The notes: a model not told the origin generated them from the letters alone. Shown: positions 1 through 4,653, counted from the stretch's first letter. The stretch: DNA of 5,040 nucleotides from Stigonema sp964246695 (GCA_964246695.1 CAXTSI010000593.1:1-5040), one strand, 5' to 3'. Translations and numbers: made by a program.

Positions 1-56
1 ACTAACCACTAACAACTAACCACTAACCACTAACCACTAACCACTAACCACTAACA
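1..56. repeat. Heptanucleotide tandem repeat array (ACTAACC)n
   Basis: Eight contiguous 7-base units are visible. Units 1 and 3 to 7 read ACTAACC, and units 2 and 8 read ACTAACA. The array begins at or before the window edge and stops 3 bases short of the ATG at 60. It resembles the short tandemly repeated repetitive (STRR) heptamers known from heterocystous cyanobacteria, though this unit is not one of the classical sequences I remember. It places a TAA in frame at 45-47, so the following gene cannot start further upstream. Confidence 0.95.
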
Positions 57-59
57 ATT

Positions 60-500
60 ATGCTTACAAGCGTTGACCGTTTATTATTCTTGCGGCAAGT
101 GCCAATTTTTAAAGAATTACGGGATGATTTTATCGTCCGACTGGCTTCTGTAATGGATGAATTGTCAATTCCTGCTCATTACACCATTTTTCAAGCAGGG
201 GATGAAGGGCGATCGCTTTACATTGTTATCTCGGGTCGAGTCAAAATTCATATCGGCAATCAAGAACTGGCAGTGTTTCCCAAAGGACAATCTTTTGGGG
301 AGATGGCAGTATTTGATGCCCAACCGCGATCGGCTTCAGCAACGACTTTGGAACCTTGTGAATGTTTAGAACTCACACAAGAGCAACTTTACGAAGCAAT
401 TGAAGAAACTCCCGAAATCGCCGTGAATATTATTGGTGTTCTCTCCCGTCGAATTCGCGAACTCAACGAGAAAATTAATGCACTGCACCCCCAACCATGA
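60..500 (+). CDS. Stand-alone cyclic nucleotide-binding domain protein
   Basis: This 146-aa protein is essentially one CNB (Crp/PKA-regulatory type) domain. A helical lead-in with VPIFKEL (residues 14-20) precedes the beta-roll with its conserved glycines (FQAGDEGRSLYIVISGRVKI, 44-63; G47 and G59). The phosphate-binding cassette lies at 79-94 (FGEMAVFDAQPRSASA) and keeps the Glu (E81) and Arg (R90) that contact the ribose and cyclic phosphate. A C-terminal helix follows (about 118-140). The protein ends there, so the helix-turn-helix of full Crp/Fnr regulators (about 220 aa) is absent. It is more likely a cNMP-sensing partner of another protein than a DNA binder. The ligand (cAMP or cGMP) cannot be told with certainty. 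ATG 60 is the first start after an in-frame stop at 45-47. No Shine-Dalgarno sequence is visible, because a heptamer array occupies that position. The family is secure; the partner is unknown. Confidence 0.9.
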   Translation: MLTSVDRLLFLRQVPIFKELRDDFIVRLASVMDELSIPAHYTIFQAGDEGRSLYIVISGRVKIHIGNQELAVFPKGQSFGEMAVFDAQPRSASATTLEPCECLELTQEQLYEAIEETPEIAVNIIGVLSRRIRELNEKINALHPQP

Positions 501-505
501 CTCAA

Positions 506-547
506 TAATTCGTAATTCGTAATTCGTAATTCGTAATTCCTAATTCG
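506..547. repeat. Heptanucleotide tandem repeat array (TAATTCG)n
   Basis: Six contiguous 7-base units lie 5 bases after the stop of the CNB gene. Five read TAATTCG and the fifth reads TAATTCC. The period equals that of the array before the gene, but the unit is different. It belongs to the STRR-like class of cyanobacterial intergenic repeats. It shows no dyad symmetry or T-run that would make it a terminator. Confidence 0.93.
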
Positions 548-579
548 CCCCTGGTAGAATAATATACAATATAATATCT

Positions 580-684
580 ATGAAAACCTTAATTTCCTGC
601 ATTATTCTGTTTGGACTTGGTTTAACCATATTAGTTAGCGATCGCAGTATTGCCAATACTAAAGTACCGTTAGGATGTGAGTAG
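580..684 (+). CDS. 34-codon ORF resembling an isolated signal peptide
   Basis: ATG 580 opens a 34-codon frame that stops at TAG 682-684. It translates to a short basic start (MKT), a hydrophobic stretch (LISCIILFGLGLTILV, residues 4-19), then SDRSIANTKVPLGCE. This has the shape of a Sec signal peptide or a single membrane segment, with a plausible SIA or IAN cleavage region near residues 23-26. A HIP1 octamer lies inside it (638-645). No ribosome binding site is seen. It may be the 5' stub of a decayed gene for an exported protein, a genuine small membrane peptide, or chance. No continuation in other frames before 740 looks like protein. I cannot assign a function. Confidence 0.35.
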   Translation: MKTLISCIILFGLGLTILVSDRSIANTKVPLGCE

Positions 685-739
685 ATTTAAGCTTCAATGT
701 TTTACAGACATTTATTTAATTGCACAAAGATAAAAAGCG

Positions 740-1399
740 ATGGAAACTGAGAAAAACCTGCCAATTGAGCATCAAAATATACCAACAGAACACCGTGGGC
801 TGCATGAATTTTTGTACAGTTCTGACGACGAACACACTGCTATTGAAGTAACTTTAACGCCTGATTCGGCAAACAATGCTGTGGAAGTCCTACCATTGGA
901 GACTTGGTGTGCGGCTGACCAGAATGCGAAAATTGCAGGTGTTTACGCGGTTTTGGATACAGAAGGCTGCACGCAGTACATTGGCTATTCCCGGAATGTG
1001 TTGCTTTCCCTGAAGGATCATAAGAGGCAAAATGGTGAGCAAAAGTGTGCTTTCGTGCGCGTACAGACATTCAAGTTCCCGAAGCGCCAAGATATGGAAG
1101 ATTTGCGTTCTGCGTGGATCGCATCCTTAGAGAGTGTTCCACCCGGTAATGCGTCTCTTGGCGAAATGTGGGCAAGATCGGTAGGCGAAGTTGCCCGTGT
1201 GATGTCAGAGGCGGAACGTAAAGCCTACGAGGAAAAAAAGCTGAAATTGCGTCAAGCGATGGCTGACACAAACCTTTCTAAAGAGTCAGAAATAACTGAT
1301 GCGAGTAATCCTTTTCGTCGCTATCAATTAGAAGCTGCTGTGGAGAACGATAACTGGAGTACAATTATCGACGCACAGACGCAGGAAACCAAGTCTTAA
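740..1399 (+). CDS. GIY-YIG domain protein (putative nuclease-fold protein)
   Basis: This 219-aa protein has a recognisable GIY-YIG core at about residues 65-140. GVY (67-69) stands for GIY, and YIG (80-82) is followed by the conserved Arg in YSRN (R85). H94, a Glu in RQDMEDLRSAWI (E120, position of the metal ligand) and an Asn in PPGN (N137) follow. The set of expected active-site residues is therefore present, and metal-dependent DNA cleavage is possible but not shown. The core is flanked by an acidic N-terminal extension of about 60 residues. The C-terminal 80 residues are charged and probably helical (EAERKAYEEKKLKLRQAM, about 157-174). No membrane segment or signal peptide is visible. 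Similar GIY-YIG proteins of this architecture are, from memory, found in cyanobacteria and plastid-bearing plants; substrates are not known to me. A 65-aa gene follows after 35 bases on the same strand and may be cotranscribed. Confidence 0.85.
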   Translation: METEKNLPIEHQNIPTEHRGLHEFLYSSDDEHTAIEVTLTPDSANNAVEVLPLETWCAADQNAKIAGVYAVLDTEGCTQYIGYSRNVLLSLKDHKRQNGEQKCAFVRVQTFKFPKRQDMEDLRSAWIASLESVPPGNASLGEMWARSVGEVARVMSEAERKAYEEKKLKLRQAMADTNLSKESEITDASNPFRRYQLEAAVENDNWSTIIDAQTQETKS

Positions 1400-1417
1400 T
1401 CAATTCAAAATTTTCAG

Positions 1418-1424
1418 AAGGTGG
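1418..1424 (+). promoter_or_regulatory. Shine-Dalgarno sequence of the 65-aa gene
   Basis: AAGGTGG lies 10 bases before ATG 1435. It is the best plus-strand ribosome binding site in the window and is the main support for the small ORF being translated. Confidence 0.55.
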
Positions 1425-1434
1425 CTGAAAATTT

Positions 1435-1632
1435 ATGGAAGACTTAAAATCACAGATTCAACACGAATCGAAGTTAGCTGCATCATGTGCGCGTCAAGCT
1501 CAAACCGCATTTGCTGCAAACAACCTTGCTCATGGTGGGGAATTAATGCGGCAAGCACATGAAGCTGGTCGGAGATGTCAACAACTTATCCAGCAATACC
1601 AATCACTATCAAGCACAGCAAAAAGTAGTTAA
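1435..1632 (+). CDS. Small helical hypothetical protein, 65 aa
   Basis: I do not recognise this family. The protein is soluble, rich in Gln, Ala, Ser and His, and lacks hydrophobic segments. The pattern (MEDLKSQIQHESKLAASCARQAQ, then a break at AANNLAHGGEL, then MRQAHEAGRRCQQLIQQYQSL) suggests a two-helix hairpin, and it carries two cysteines (C18 and C48). A good Shine-Dalgarno sequence precedes the ATG. The gene starts 35 bases after the GIY-YIG gene on the same strand, so an operon and a shared process are plausible. A MITE-like element with a strong hairpin begins 16 bases after its stop and may end the transcript. Codon use looks ordinary and the frame is intact. Real gene: probable. Function: unknown. 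Confidence 0.65.
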   Translation: MEDLKSQIQHESKLAASCARQAQTAFAANNLAHGGELMRQAHEAGRRCQQLIQQYQSLSSTAKSS

Positions 1633-1638
1633 TAATCA

Positions 1639-1648
1639 GGACAGCACC
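1639..1648. repeat. Left 10-bp direct repeat (target-site duplication)
   Basis: GGACAGCACC here is identical to 1741-1750. The two copies abut the ends of the inverted-repeat element 1649-1740, as expected for a duplication made on transposition. The match does not extend beyond 10 bases on either side. Confidence 0.8.
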
Positions 1649-1740
1649 CAATACTGCTCGGTTAAGAATAGTTGAGTTGCCAGAAACCCGGTTTCTTTAA
1701 GAAACCGGGTTTCTAATTTTTGCTTATCCGAGCAGTATTG
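1649..1740. mobile_element. 92-bp MITE-like non-autonomous element
   Basis: The left end CAATACTGCTCGGTTAAG (1649-1666) and the right end CTTATCCGAGCAGTATTG (1723-1740) are inverted repeats matching at 17 of 18 positions. A perfect 10-bp direct repeat flanks the element. Inside sits a second dyad, AGAAACCCGGTTTCTT / AAGAAACCGGGTTTCT (1682-1697 and 1699-1714) around a single T, so the whole element can fold into a long two-step hairpin. It carries no ORF and would depend on a transposase from a full-length IS elsewhere. The duplication length would fit families with long duplications (for example IS4-type groups), but the family is not determined here. The GAAACCCGGTTTC motif is, from memory, a frequent palindrome in filamentous cyanobacteria. 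Confidence 0.8.
1682..1721 (+). terminator. Hairpin plus T-run, possible intrinsic terminator
   Basis: Two perfect 16-base arms (1682-1697 and 1699-1714), with an AGAAACCCGG core, are followed by AA and five T residues (1717-1721). It lies about 50 bases after the stop of the 65-aa gene. It is part of the MITE-like element, so any terminator role was brought in by the insertion. Confidence 0.4.
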
Positions 1741-1750
1741 GGACAGCACC
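1741..1750. repeat. Right 10-bp direct repeat (target-site duplication)
   Basis: GGACAGCACC, identical to 1639-1648. Removing 1649-1750 would restore one uninterrupted target sequence. Confidence 0.8.
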
Positions 1751-1761
1751 TACATTGATAG

Positions 1762-1944
1762 ATGTATCGTATCAACCGTCTGCACCAACACCTGAGTTTC
1801 CCCCACACCGATCGCAAGTCCTACCAAGTGAATGTCCAAGGAACTAAAAACTTGCTGAACGCTGCCAATAGATTCTTCACGAAGTTGCTGCGAACTGAGG
1901 GGATCGAACTTGGCGATCGCAGTATTCCAAGGCGTTTGGCATAA
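1762..1944 (+). pseudogene. Possible remnant of an SDR/NAD-dependent epimerase gene
   Basis: The 60-codon frame contains SYQVNVQGTKNLLNAANRF (about residues 21-39). This matches the NVxGTxNLLxAA helix typical of extended short-chain dehydrogenases/epimerases. The rest does not fit an SDR in order. A second piece, LLRTEGIELGDRSIP, recalls the earlier part of an SDR (end of beta-2 to the GD motif) but comes after the helix. There is no Rossmann glycine motif, no YxxxK and no ribosome binding site, and a true SDR would need some 250-330 residues. Either this is a rearranged, decayed gene fragment or the match is chance. It sits just beyond the MITE-like insertion. A HIP1 octamer (1913-1920) lies inside. 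Confidence is low because it depends on one short motif. Confidence 0.3.
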
Positions 1945-1956
1945 CTTATGATGACG

Positions 1957-1984
1957 ATTAGCAATTAGCAATTAGCCATTAGCC
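1957..1984. repeat. Short heptamer tandem repeat (ATTAGCA/C)n
   Basis: Four 7-base units: two ATTAGCA and two ATTAGCC. It is the third array of period seven in the window, again intergenic and again with a distinct unit. It lies 41 bases beyond the stop of the minus-strand bestrophin gene. Confidence 0.8.
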
Positions 1985-2025
1985 GCCTCAACCAATGTTG
2001 ATTTATCCCCACCTACTTAGCGCGG

Positions 2026-3033
2026 TCAACCCAAATGTCGATCGCTGCTAGAAGCAAGCGTGATTAACTCTTCGACATTGCGTAGTATTGTATTGCAAAT
2101 TGCATCCAAAGGGAGGTCATTTGGATCGTGTCCAAAAGGTTCTTCAATTTCCGAGCCAATTTCTTCAATACTTAATAAAGTGAAACTCACTAAAGCCATT
2201 ATTATACCAGTCCACCAAGTAAAATCATCAACTATATCAAGAGGTAATATCAAGCAATAAAGTAATACCAATAGTCTGAGTATAAGGGTATATATTAAGG
2301 GTAATGGTGTTTTCAAAATGCGTTCACAACCACCTAGAATATTTACCAATTCATCCACCAACTTATGTAAGGTAGTCAGCTGATAGATATTTAAACAATT
2401 ACGGTCATGCTGCGACTGCAGATAATTACCGATCCAAAAAGCAATTTGTAGTGAGGGATGATTCGTATCTTTGAGCTTTAAATACTCCGTTGAGGAGATT
2501 AATGATGCTAACTCATCGTTCACAGCCTCCGTCCTTAAATGTAACTTCATGGCGATCGCAAAAGCAACTAATAGCCGTAGTGTTGCTTCTTTTTCTACTC
2601 GATCTTGCGGTGACTGCTCTTTAACTACTATCCAAATATCACGAGCCAAGTTACGGACCGTATTGACTAAAGAACCCCAAAGTTTCCGTCCTTCCCAAAA
2701 TCGCTCATGAGCTGTATTCGTTCGGAAAACCAGTAACAAACTTAAGCCAATATTGAAACTCAAAACGGCATTTATCGTAGCAGTATTCTTATCTGGGAAT
2801 GCTATGTGTAATCCAAAATGATTAAGTAATGATACTAAAAAACCATAGAAACCATAAAACATTACCGAAGGAAGAATGACTGGAAGAACTGATTTTTCAA
2901 GTCGGAGAGTAACTTGAAACCAGTTCAGTCTTTCGCCAGTGTATATGTGATACTTTCCTGTATACGAATTCTTTACCCTACCTATTAACTCTTTACACCG
3001 TTTCAGGTTCTTATTAAAATATGCGCGTCTCAT
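2026..3033 (-). CDS. Bestrophin-family anion channel
   Basis: This 335-aa membrane protein of the bestrophin/UPF0187 family probably forms a pentameric Cl-/HCO3- type channel. Numbering is from ATG 3033. The first membrane segments lie at about residues 49-70 (VLPVILPSVMFYGFYGFLVSLL) and 85-104. The family signature FRTNTAHERFWEGRKLW follows at 103-119. The second membrane pair covers about 244-287 (LPLIYTLILRLLVLLYCLILPL onward). EEIGSEIEEPFGHDPNDLPLD at 290-310 is the second signature and corresponds to the calcium-clasp/neck-proximal part of animal bestrophins. Length is normal for bacterial members. The start is chosen at ATG 3033 because GGAG (3043-3046) sits 9 bases before it; an in-frame TTG at 3048 overlaps that site and would add MEFEH. 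It is transcribed away from the PPK2 gene. Plastid relatives tune thylakoid proton motive force or bicarbonate flow; whether this one does is inference. Confidence 0.93.
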   Translation of the reverse strand: MRRAYFNKNLKRCKELIGRVKNSYTGKYHIYTGERLNWFQVTLRLEKSVLPVILPSVMFYGFYGFLVSLLNHFGLHIAFPDKNTATINAVLSFNIGLSLLLVFRTNTAHERFWEGRKLWGSLVNTVRNLARDIWIVVKEQSPQDRVEKEATLRLLVAFAIAMKLHLRTEAVNDELASLISSTEYLKLKDTNHPSLQIAFWIGNYLQSQHDRNCLNIYQLTTLHKLVDELVNILGGCERILKTPLPLIYTLILRLLVLLYCLILPLDIVDDFTWWTGIIMALVSFTLLSIEEIGSEIEEPFGHDPNDLPLDAICNTILRNVEELITLASSSDRHLG

Positions 3034-3305
3034 ATGTTCAAACTCCAAATGACATGAAAGAGAACTCAGCCTGGATTATTTAGACCGCTGCATGTTGTCT
3101 AAAACTCATATTACTTATAGCAGTATAATTCAGAATTTTGATAATTTTACTGCCTATTGCAGTCTAACACCAGAAAACTCTTTACCATAGTCAAAGCCGC
3201 CACACTTCCTTCGCCTCATACCTCACTGTTGATAGAGGTAGTTTGCATTCCACTTCCTTAAGGTAATAAGCAATACTGTAAAAGCTTTTTAATCACAAAA
3301 CACCT
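3034..3305. other. Divergent intergenic region between bestrophin and PPK2 genes
   Basis: These 272 bases should hold promoters for both genes. Apart from the bestrophin ribosome binding site I see only weak -10-like boxes: TAATAA at 3264-3269 with TTGCAT at 3243-3248 on the plus strand (a short 15-base spacer), and TATACT/TATAAG-like boxes near 3115-3128 on the minus strand. A small dyad, ACTGC-N5-GCAGT, lies at 3149-3163. None is strong enough to call a promoter or operator. No credible ORF or RNA gene was recognised. Confidence 0.5.
3043..3046 (-). promoter_or_regulatory. Ribosome binding site deciding the bestrophin start
   Basis: On the minus strand GGAG is followed by 9 bases and then ATG 3033. 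The alternative TTG 3048 overlaps this motif and has no comparable site of its own, so the ATG is preferred. Confidence 0.6.
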
Positions 3306-4256
3306 ATGAGCAGACTAGGCGATTTACCAGACAATACGACCGCTACCCCCCATAAATCTGAAGCTAAACAAGTGGCAGCAAAAGCGACAACCGAGGTGGC
3401 ATCGGAAATGACACCTGAAAAAATTGTAGTAGATGAGCCGCCACCAAAACCAGACTATCCTCGTTATCGAGTGCGACCGGAACAGCCAATTGTTTTAGCT
3501 GCTCTTGATCCAAATACTTCTGAGGATTACGGAAAAAAGAAACACGTTGAAGATGAACTTGAGCATCAGCGCCAGCGCCTTCAGAATTTACAAGAACGCT
3601 TATATGCCGAAAACAAACGCAGCTTACTGATTGTGCTGCAAGCAATGGATACAGGCGGCAAAGATGGCACAATCAAACACGTTTTTGGCGGCATCAACCC
3701 CCAAGGTTGCCAAGTGTGGTCATTCAAAAAGCCGAGTGATGAGGAGTCAAGTCACGACTTTCTCTGGCGTTACCACTTGCGGACACCGCAGCGGGGGATG
3801 ATCTCTATCTTCAACCGCTCCCACTACGAAGATGTGTTGATTGTCAGGGTGAAGGAGTTAGTACCCCAAGAGGTTTGGCAAAAGCGCTATCATCTGATTA
3901 ATGAGTTCGAGCATATGCTCACTCTAAACAATATCAGGGTAATTAAGTTTTTTCTCCACATTTCTAAAGACGAACAAAAACGACGCTTGGAAAGTCGGCT
4001 AGAAGACCCAGATAAGCATTGGAAGTTTTCTAGCAGCGACATAAAAGAGCGCCAGTTTTGGGATGACTACCAAGCAGCCTTTGAGGACGCAATTAATAAT
4101 TGCTCGACTGCTTATGCCCCTTGGTATGTAGTGCCTGCCAACAAGAAGTGGTATCGTAATCTAGTCGTCGCCCGTACAATTGCGGATACAATTGAGGCAA
4201 TGAACCCGCAATACCCTCCAACAGAGGTGGGCTTAGAAAATATTGCGATCCCTTAA
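3306..4256 (+). CDS. PPK2-family polyphosphate kinase / polyP:nucleotide phosphotransferase
   Basis: This 316-aa soluble enzyme transfers phosphate between polyphosphate and nucleotides. It has a thymidylate-kinase-like P-loop fold. Walker A is LQAMDTGGKDGTIKH (111-125; D115, K119 and D120 are family key residues). NPQGCQVWSFKKPS is at 131-144, and HDFLWR at 150-155. The Walker B region is IFNRSHYEDVL (168-178). The charged lid covers about 225-255 (KRRLESR, EDPDKHWKFS, DIKERQFWDDY). The C-terminal motif APWYVVPANKKWYRN is at 271-285. The pattern YRVRPEQP near 54, plus YAENKRSLLIVLQAMD, resembles the class III-like group, some members of which phosphorylate both AMP and ADP; substrate is not settled by sequence reading. 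The first 50 residues are an extra Thr/Ala/Lys/Pro-rich, probably disordered leader, since typical members begin close to YRV. No Shine-Dalgarno is evident before ATG 3306; a later ATG (M35) exists. Divergent from the bestrophin gene. Confidence 0.93.
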   Translation: MSRLGDLPDNTTATPHKSEAKQVAAKATTEVASEMTPEKIVVDEPPPKPDYPRYRVRPEQPIVLAALDPNTSEDYGKKKHVEDELEHQRQRLQNLQERLYAENKRSLLIVLQAMDTGGKDGTIKHVFGGINPQGCQVWSFKKPSDEESSHDFLWRYHLRTPQRGMISIFNRSHYEDVLIVRVKELVPQEVWQKRYHLINEFEHMLTLNNIRVIKFFLHISKDEQKRRLESRLEDPDKHWKFSSSDIKERQFWDDYQAAFEDAINNCSTAYAPWYVVPANKKWYRNLVVARTIADTIEAMNPQYPPTEVGLENIAIP

Positions 4257-4303
4257 ACGGTGGATCGGACAGTCCCCAATAACGTTCCGTTAAGGATTCT
4301 TTT
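4251..4303 (+). terminator. Possible terminator of the PPK2 gene
   Basis: CCTTAAACGG (4251-4260, including the stop codon) pairs with CCGTTAAGG (4287-4295) with one bulged A. The loop is 26 bases, and ATTCTTTT follows. The stem is weak and the T-run imperfect, so this is tentative. Confidence 0.3.
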
Positions 4304-4305
4304 CT

Positions 4306-4330
4306 CGTTCCTACGCTCTGCGTGGGAATG
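4306..4330. repeat. REP-like palindrome (CGTTCCTACGC TCT GCGTGGGAATG)
   Basis: Eleven-base arms (4306-4316 and 4320-4330) around TCT pair fully if two G-U wobbles are allowed. From memory, closely similar hairpins are dispersed in many copies in filamentous cyanobacterial genomes, usually between genes. The adjoining GGGCTGCTGCC (4340-4350) may be a second element of the same composite repeat. The repetitive nature would help explain the assembly gap just downstream. Confidence 0.6.
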
Positions 4331-4413
4331 CATTCTTGTGGGCTGCTGCCTCCCCCCGCAAAGGCGGGCGCCGCCCCAAAGCCCCTCGGTTACACCCAGC
4401 CCCCCCCACCACA

Positions 4414-4423
4414 NNNNNNNNNN
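4414..4423. other. Assembly gap of ten Ns
   Basis: Ten consecutive Ns, a round number that is likely a placeholder, so the true distance is unknown. Gene linkage across this point is provisional. Confidence 0.98.
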
Positions 4424-4495
4424 CCGCCTGGGTTGTTTTTTCTTTTTTGGGGCGGTCCCCCCCCCCCCCTAACGCTCCCCCCCCCCCCACAAGAC

Positions 4496-4511
4496 CTGCG
4501 TTACCACGCAG
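4496..4511. repeat. Small perfect hairpin CTGCGT-TACC-ACGCAG
   Basis: Six-base perfect arms (4496-4501 and 4506-4511) enclose a 4-base loop. It lies directly after the C runs and overlaps the outer mirrored segment by 4 bases. Its function is unknown. Confidence 0.5.
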
Positions 4512-4535
4512 CAGCCCAAACAAGAAAAAAGGCTT

Positions 4536-4569
4536 GTAGTTGCGCTGTCTTCGCGCTCATCGCAACTAC
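4536..4569. repeat. Perfect 9-bp inverted repeat hairpin
   Basis: GTAGTTGCG (4536-4544) is the exact reverse complement of CGCAACTAC (4561-4569), with a 16-base loop that itself contains GCGC-rich segments. No T-run follows on the plus strand. Read on the minus strand it is downstream of the beta-propeller-type gene, about 85 bases after its stop, and is followed by AAGCCTTTTTTCTTG, so it could terminate that transcript. It may also be a dispersed REP copy. Confidence 0.45.
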
Positions 4570-4653
4570 TAACCCATGGTAATTTATTGGTGCCAACCTA
4601 CTTAATCAAGCAGCGCCGGGAGTGAAATTAACTTAAATGATAGCGAAGTTGCT

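Larger units (their letters stand above)
4339..4518. repeat. Nested inverted repeats around the assembly gap
   Basis: TGGGCTGCTGC (4339-4349) is the exact reverse complement of GCAGCAGCCCA (4508-4518). Further in, CCGCCCCAAA (4371-4380) is the exact reverse complement of TTTGGGGCGG (4446-4455). The two sides of the N gap thus partly mirror each other. This could be a real large palindrome that stopped assembly, or a fold-back or joining artefact. Confidence 0.55.
4257..4653. other. Gene-free, low-quality stretch with assembly gap
   Basis: There is no credible coding sequence in these 397 bases. Frames open across them are proline/glycine strings produced by C runs and by reading through Ns. 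The stretch holds the possible terminator, a REP-like hairpin, C runs (8 at 4400-4407, 13 at 4457-4469, 12 at 4477-4488), ten Ns, two further hairpins, and an AT-richer tail (4570-4653) in which I see nothing. Base calls between about 4350 and 4495 should not be trusted. Confidence 0.8.

Noticed and set aside
157..369. 70-codon plus-strand frame inside the CNB gene
   Set aside because: It is an alternative frame of a well-supported gene and shows no domain or ribosome binding site.
506..547. CRISPR array
   Set aside because: The units are contiguous 7-mers with no spacers; the same holds for 1-56 and 1957-1984.
555..575. TAGAAT and TATAAT boxes as a promoter for the 34-codon ORF
   Set aside because: The TATAAT ends 4 bases before the ATG, so transcription would start inside the ORF, and no matching -35 is visible.
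840..1271. Three minus-strand frames opposite the GIY-YIG gene
   Set aside because: They are antisense shadows; the plus-strand frame carries the recognisable motifs.
1750..1971. 73-codon minus-strand frame
   Set aside because: It has no family resemblance or ribosome binding site, and it runs into the heptamer array. The plus strand gives the more protein-like motif.
2060..2710. Plus-strand frames opposite the bestrophin gene
   Set aside because: They are antisense to a clear membrane protein with family signatures.
3149..3163. ACTGC-N5-GCAGT dyad as a regulator site
   Set aside because: Arms of five bases are too short to be significant in a 272-base region without comparative support.
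3279..3291. TAAAAGCTTTTTA near-palindrome before PPK2 as an operator
   Set aside because: It is short and AT-rich, easily found by chance, and matches no operator I know.
3364..3672. 102-codon minus-strand frame opposite PPK2
   Set aside because: It lies antisense to the PPK2 catalytic core and has no supporting motif.
4260..4582. Several frames across the N gap (Pro/Gly-rich)
   Set aside because: They are translations of C runs and Ns and have no biological meaning.
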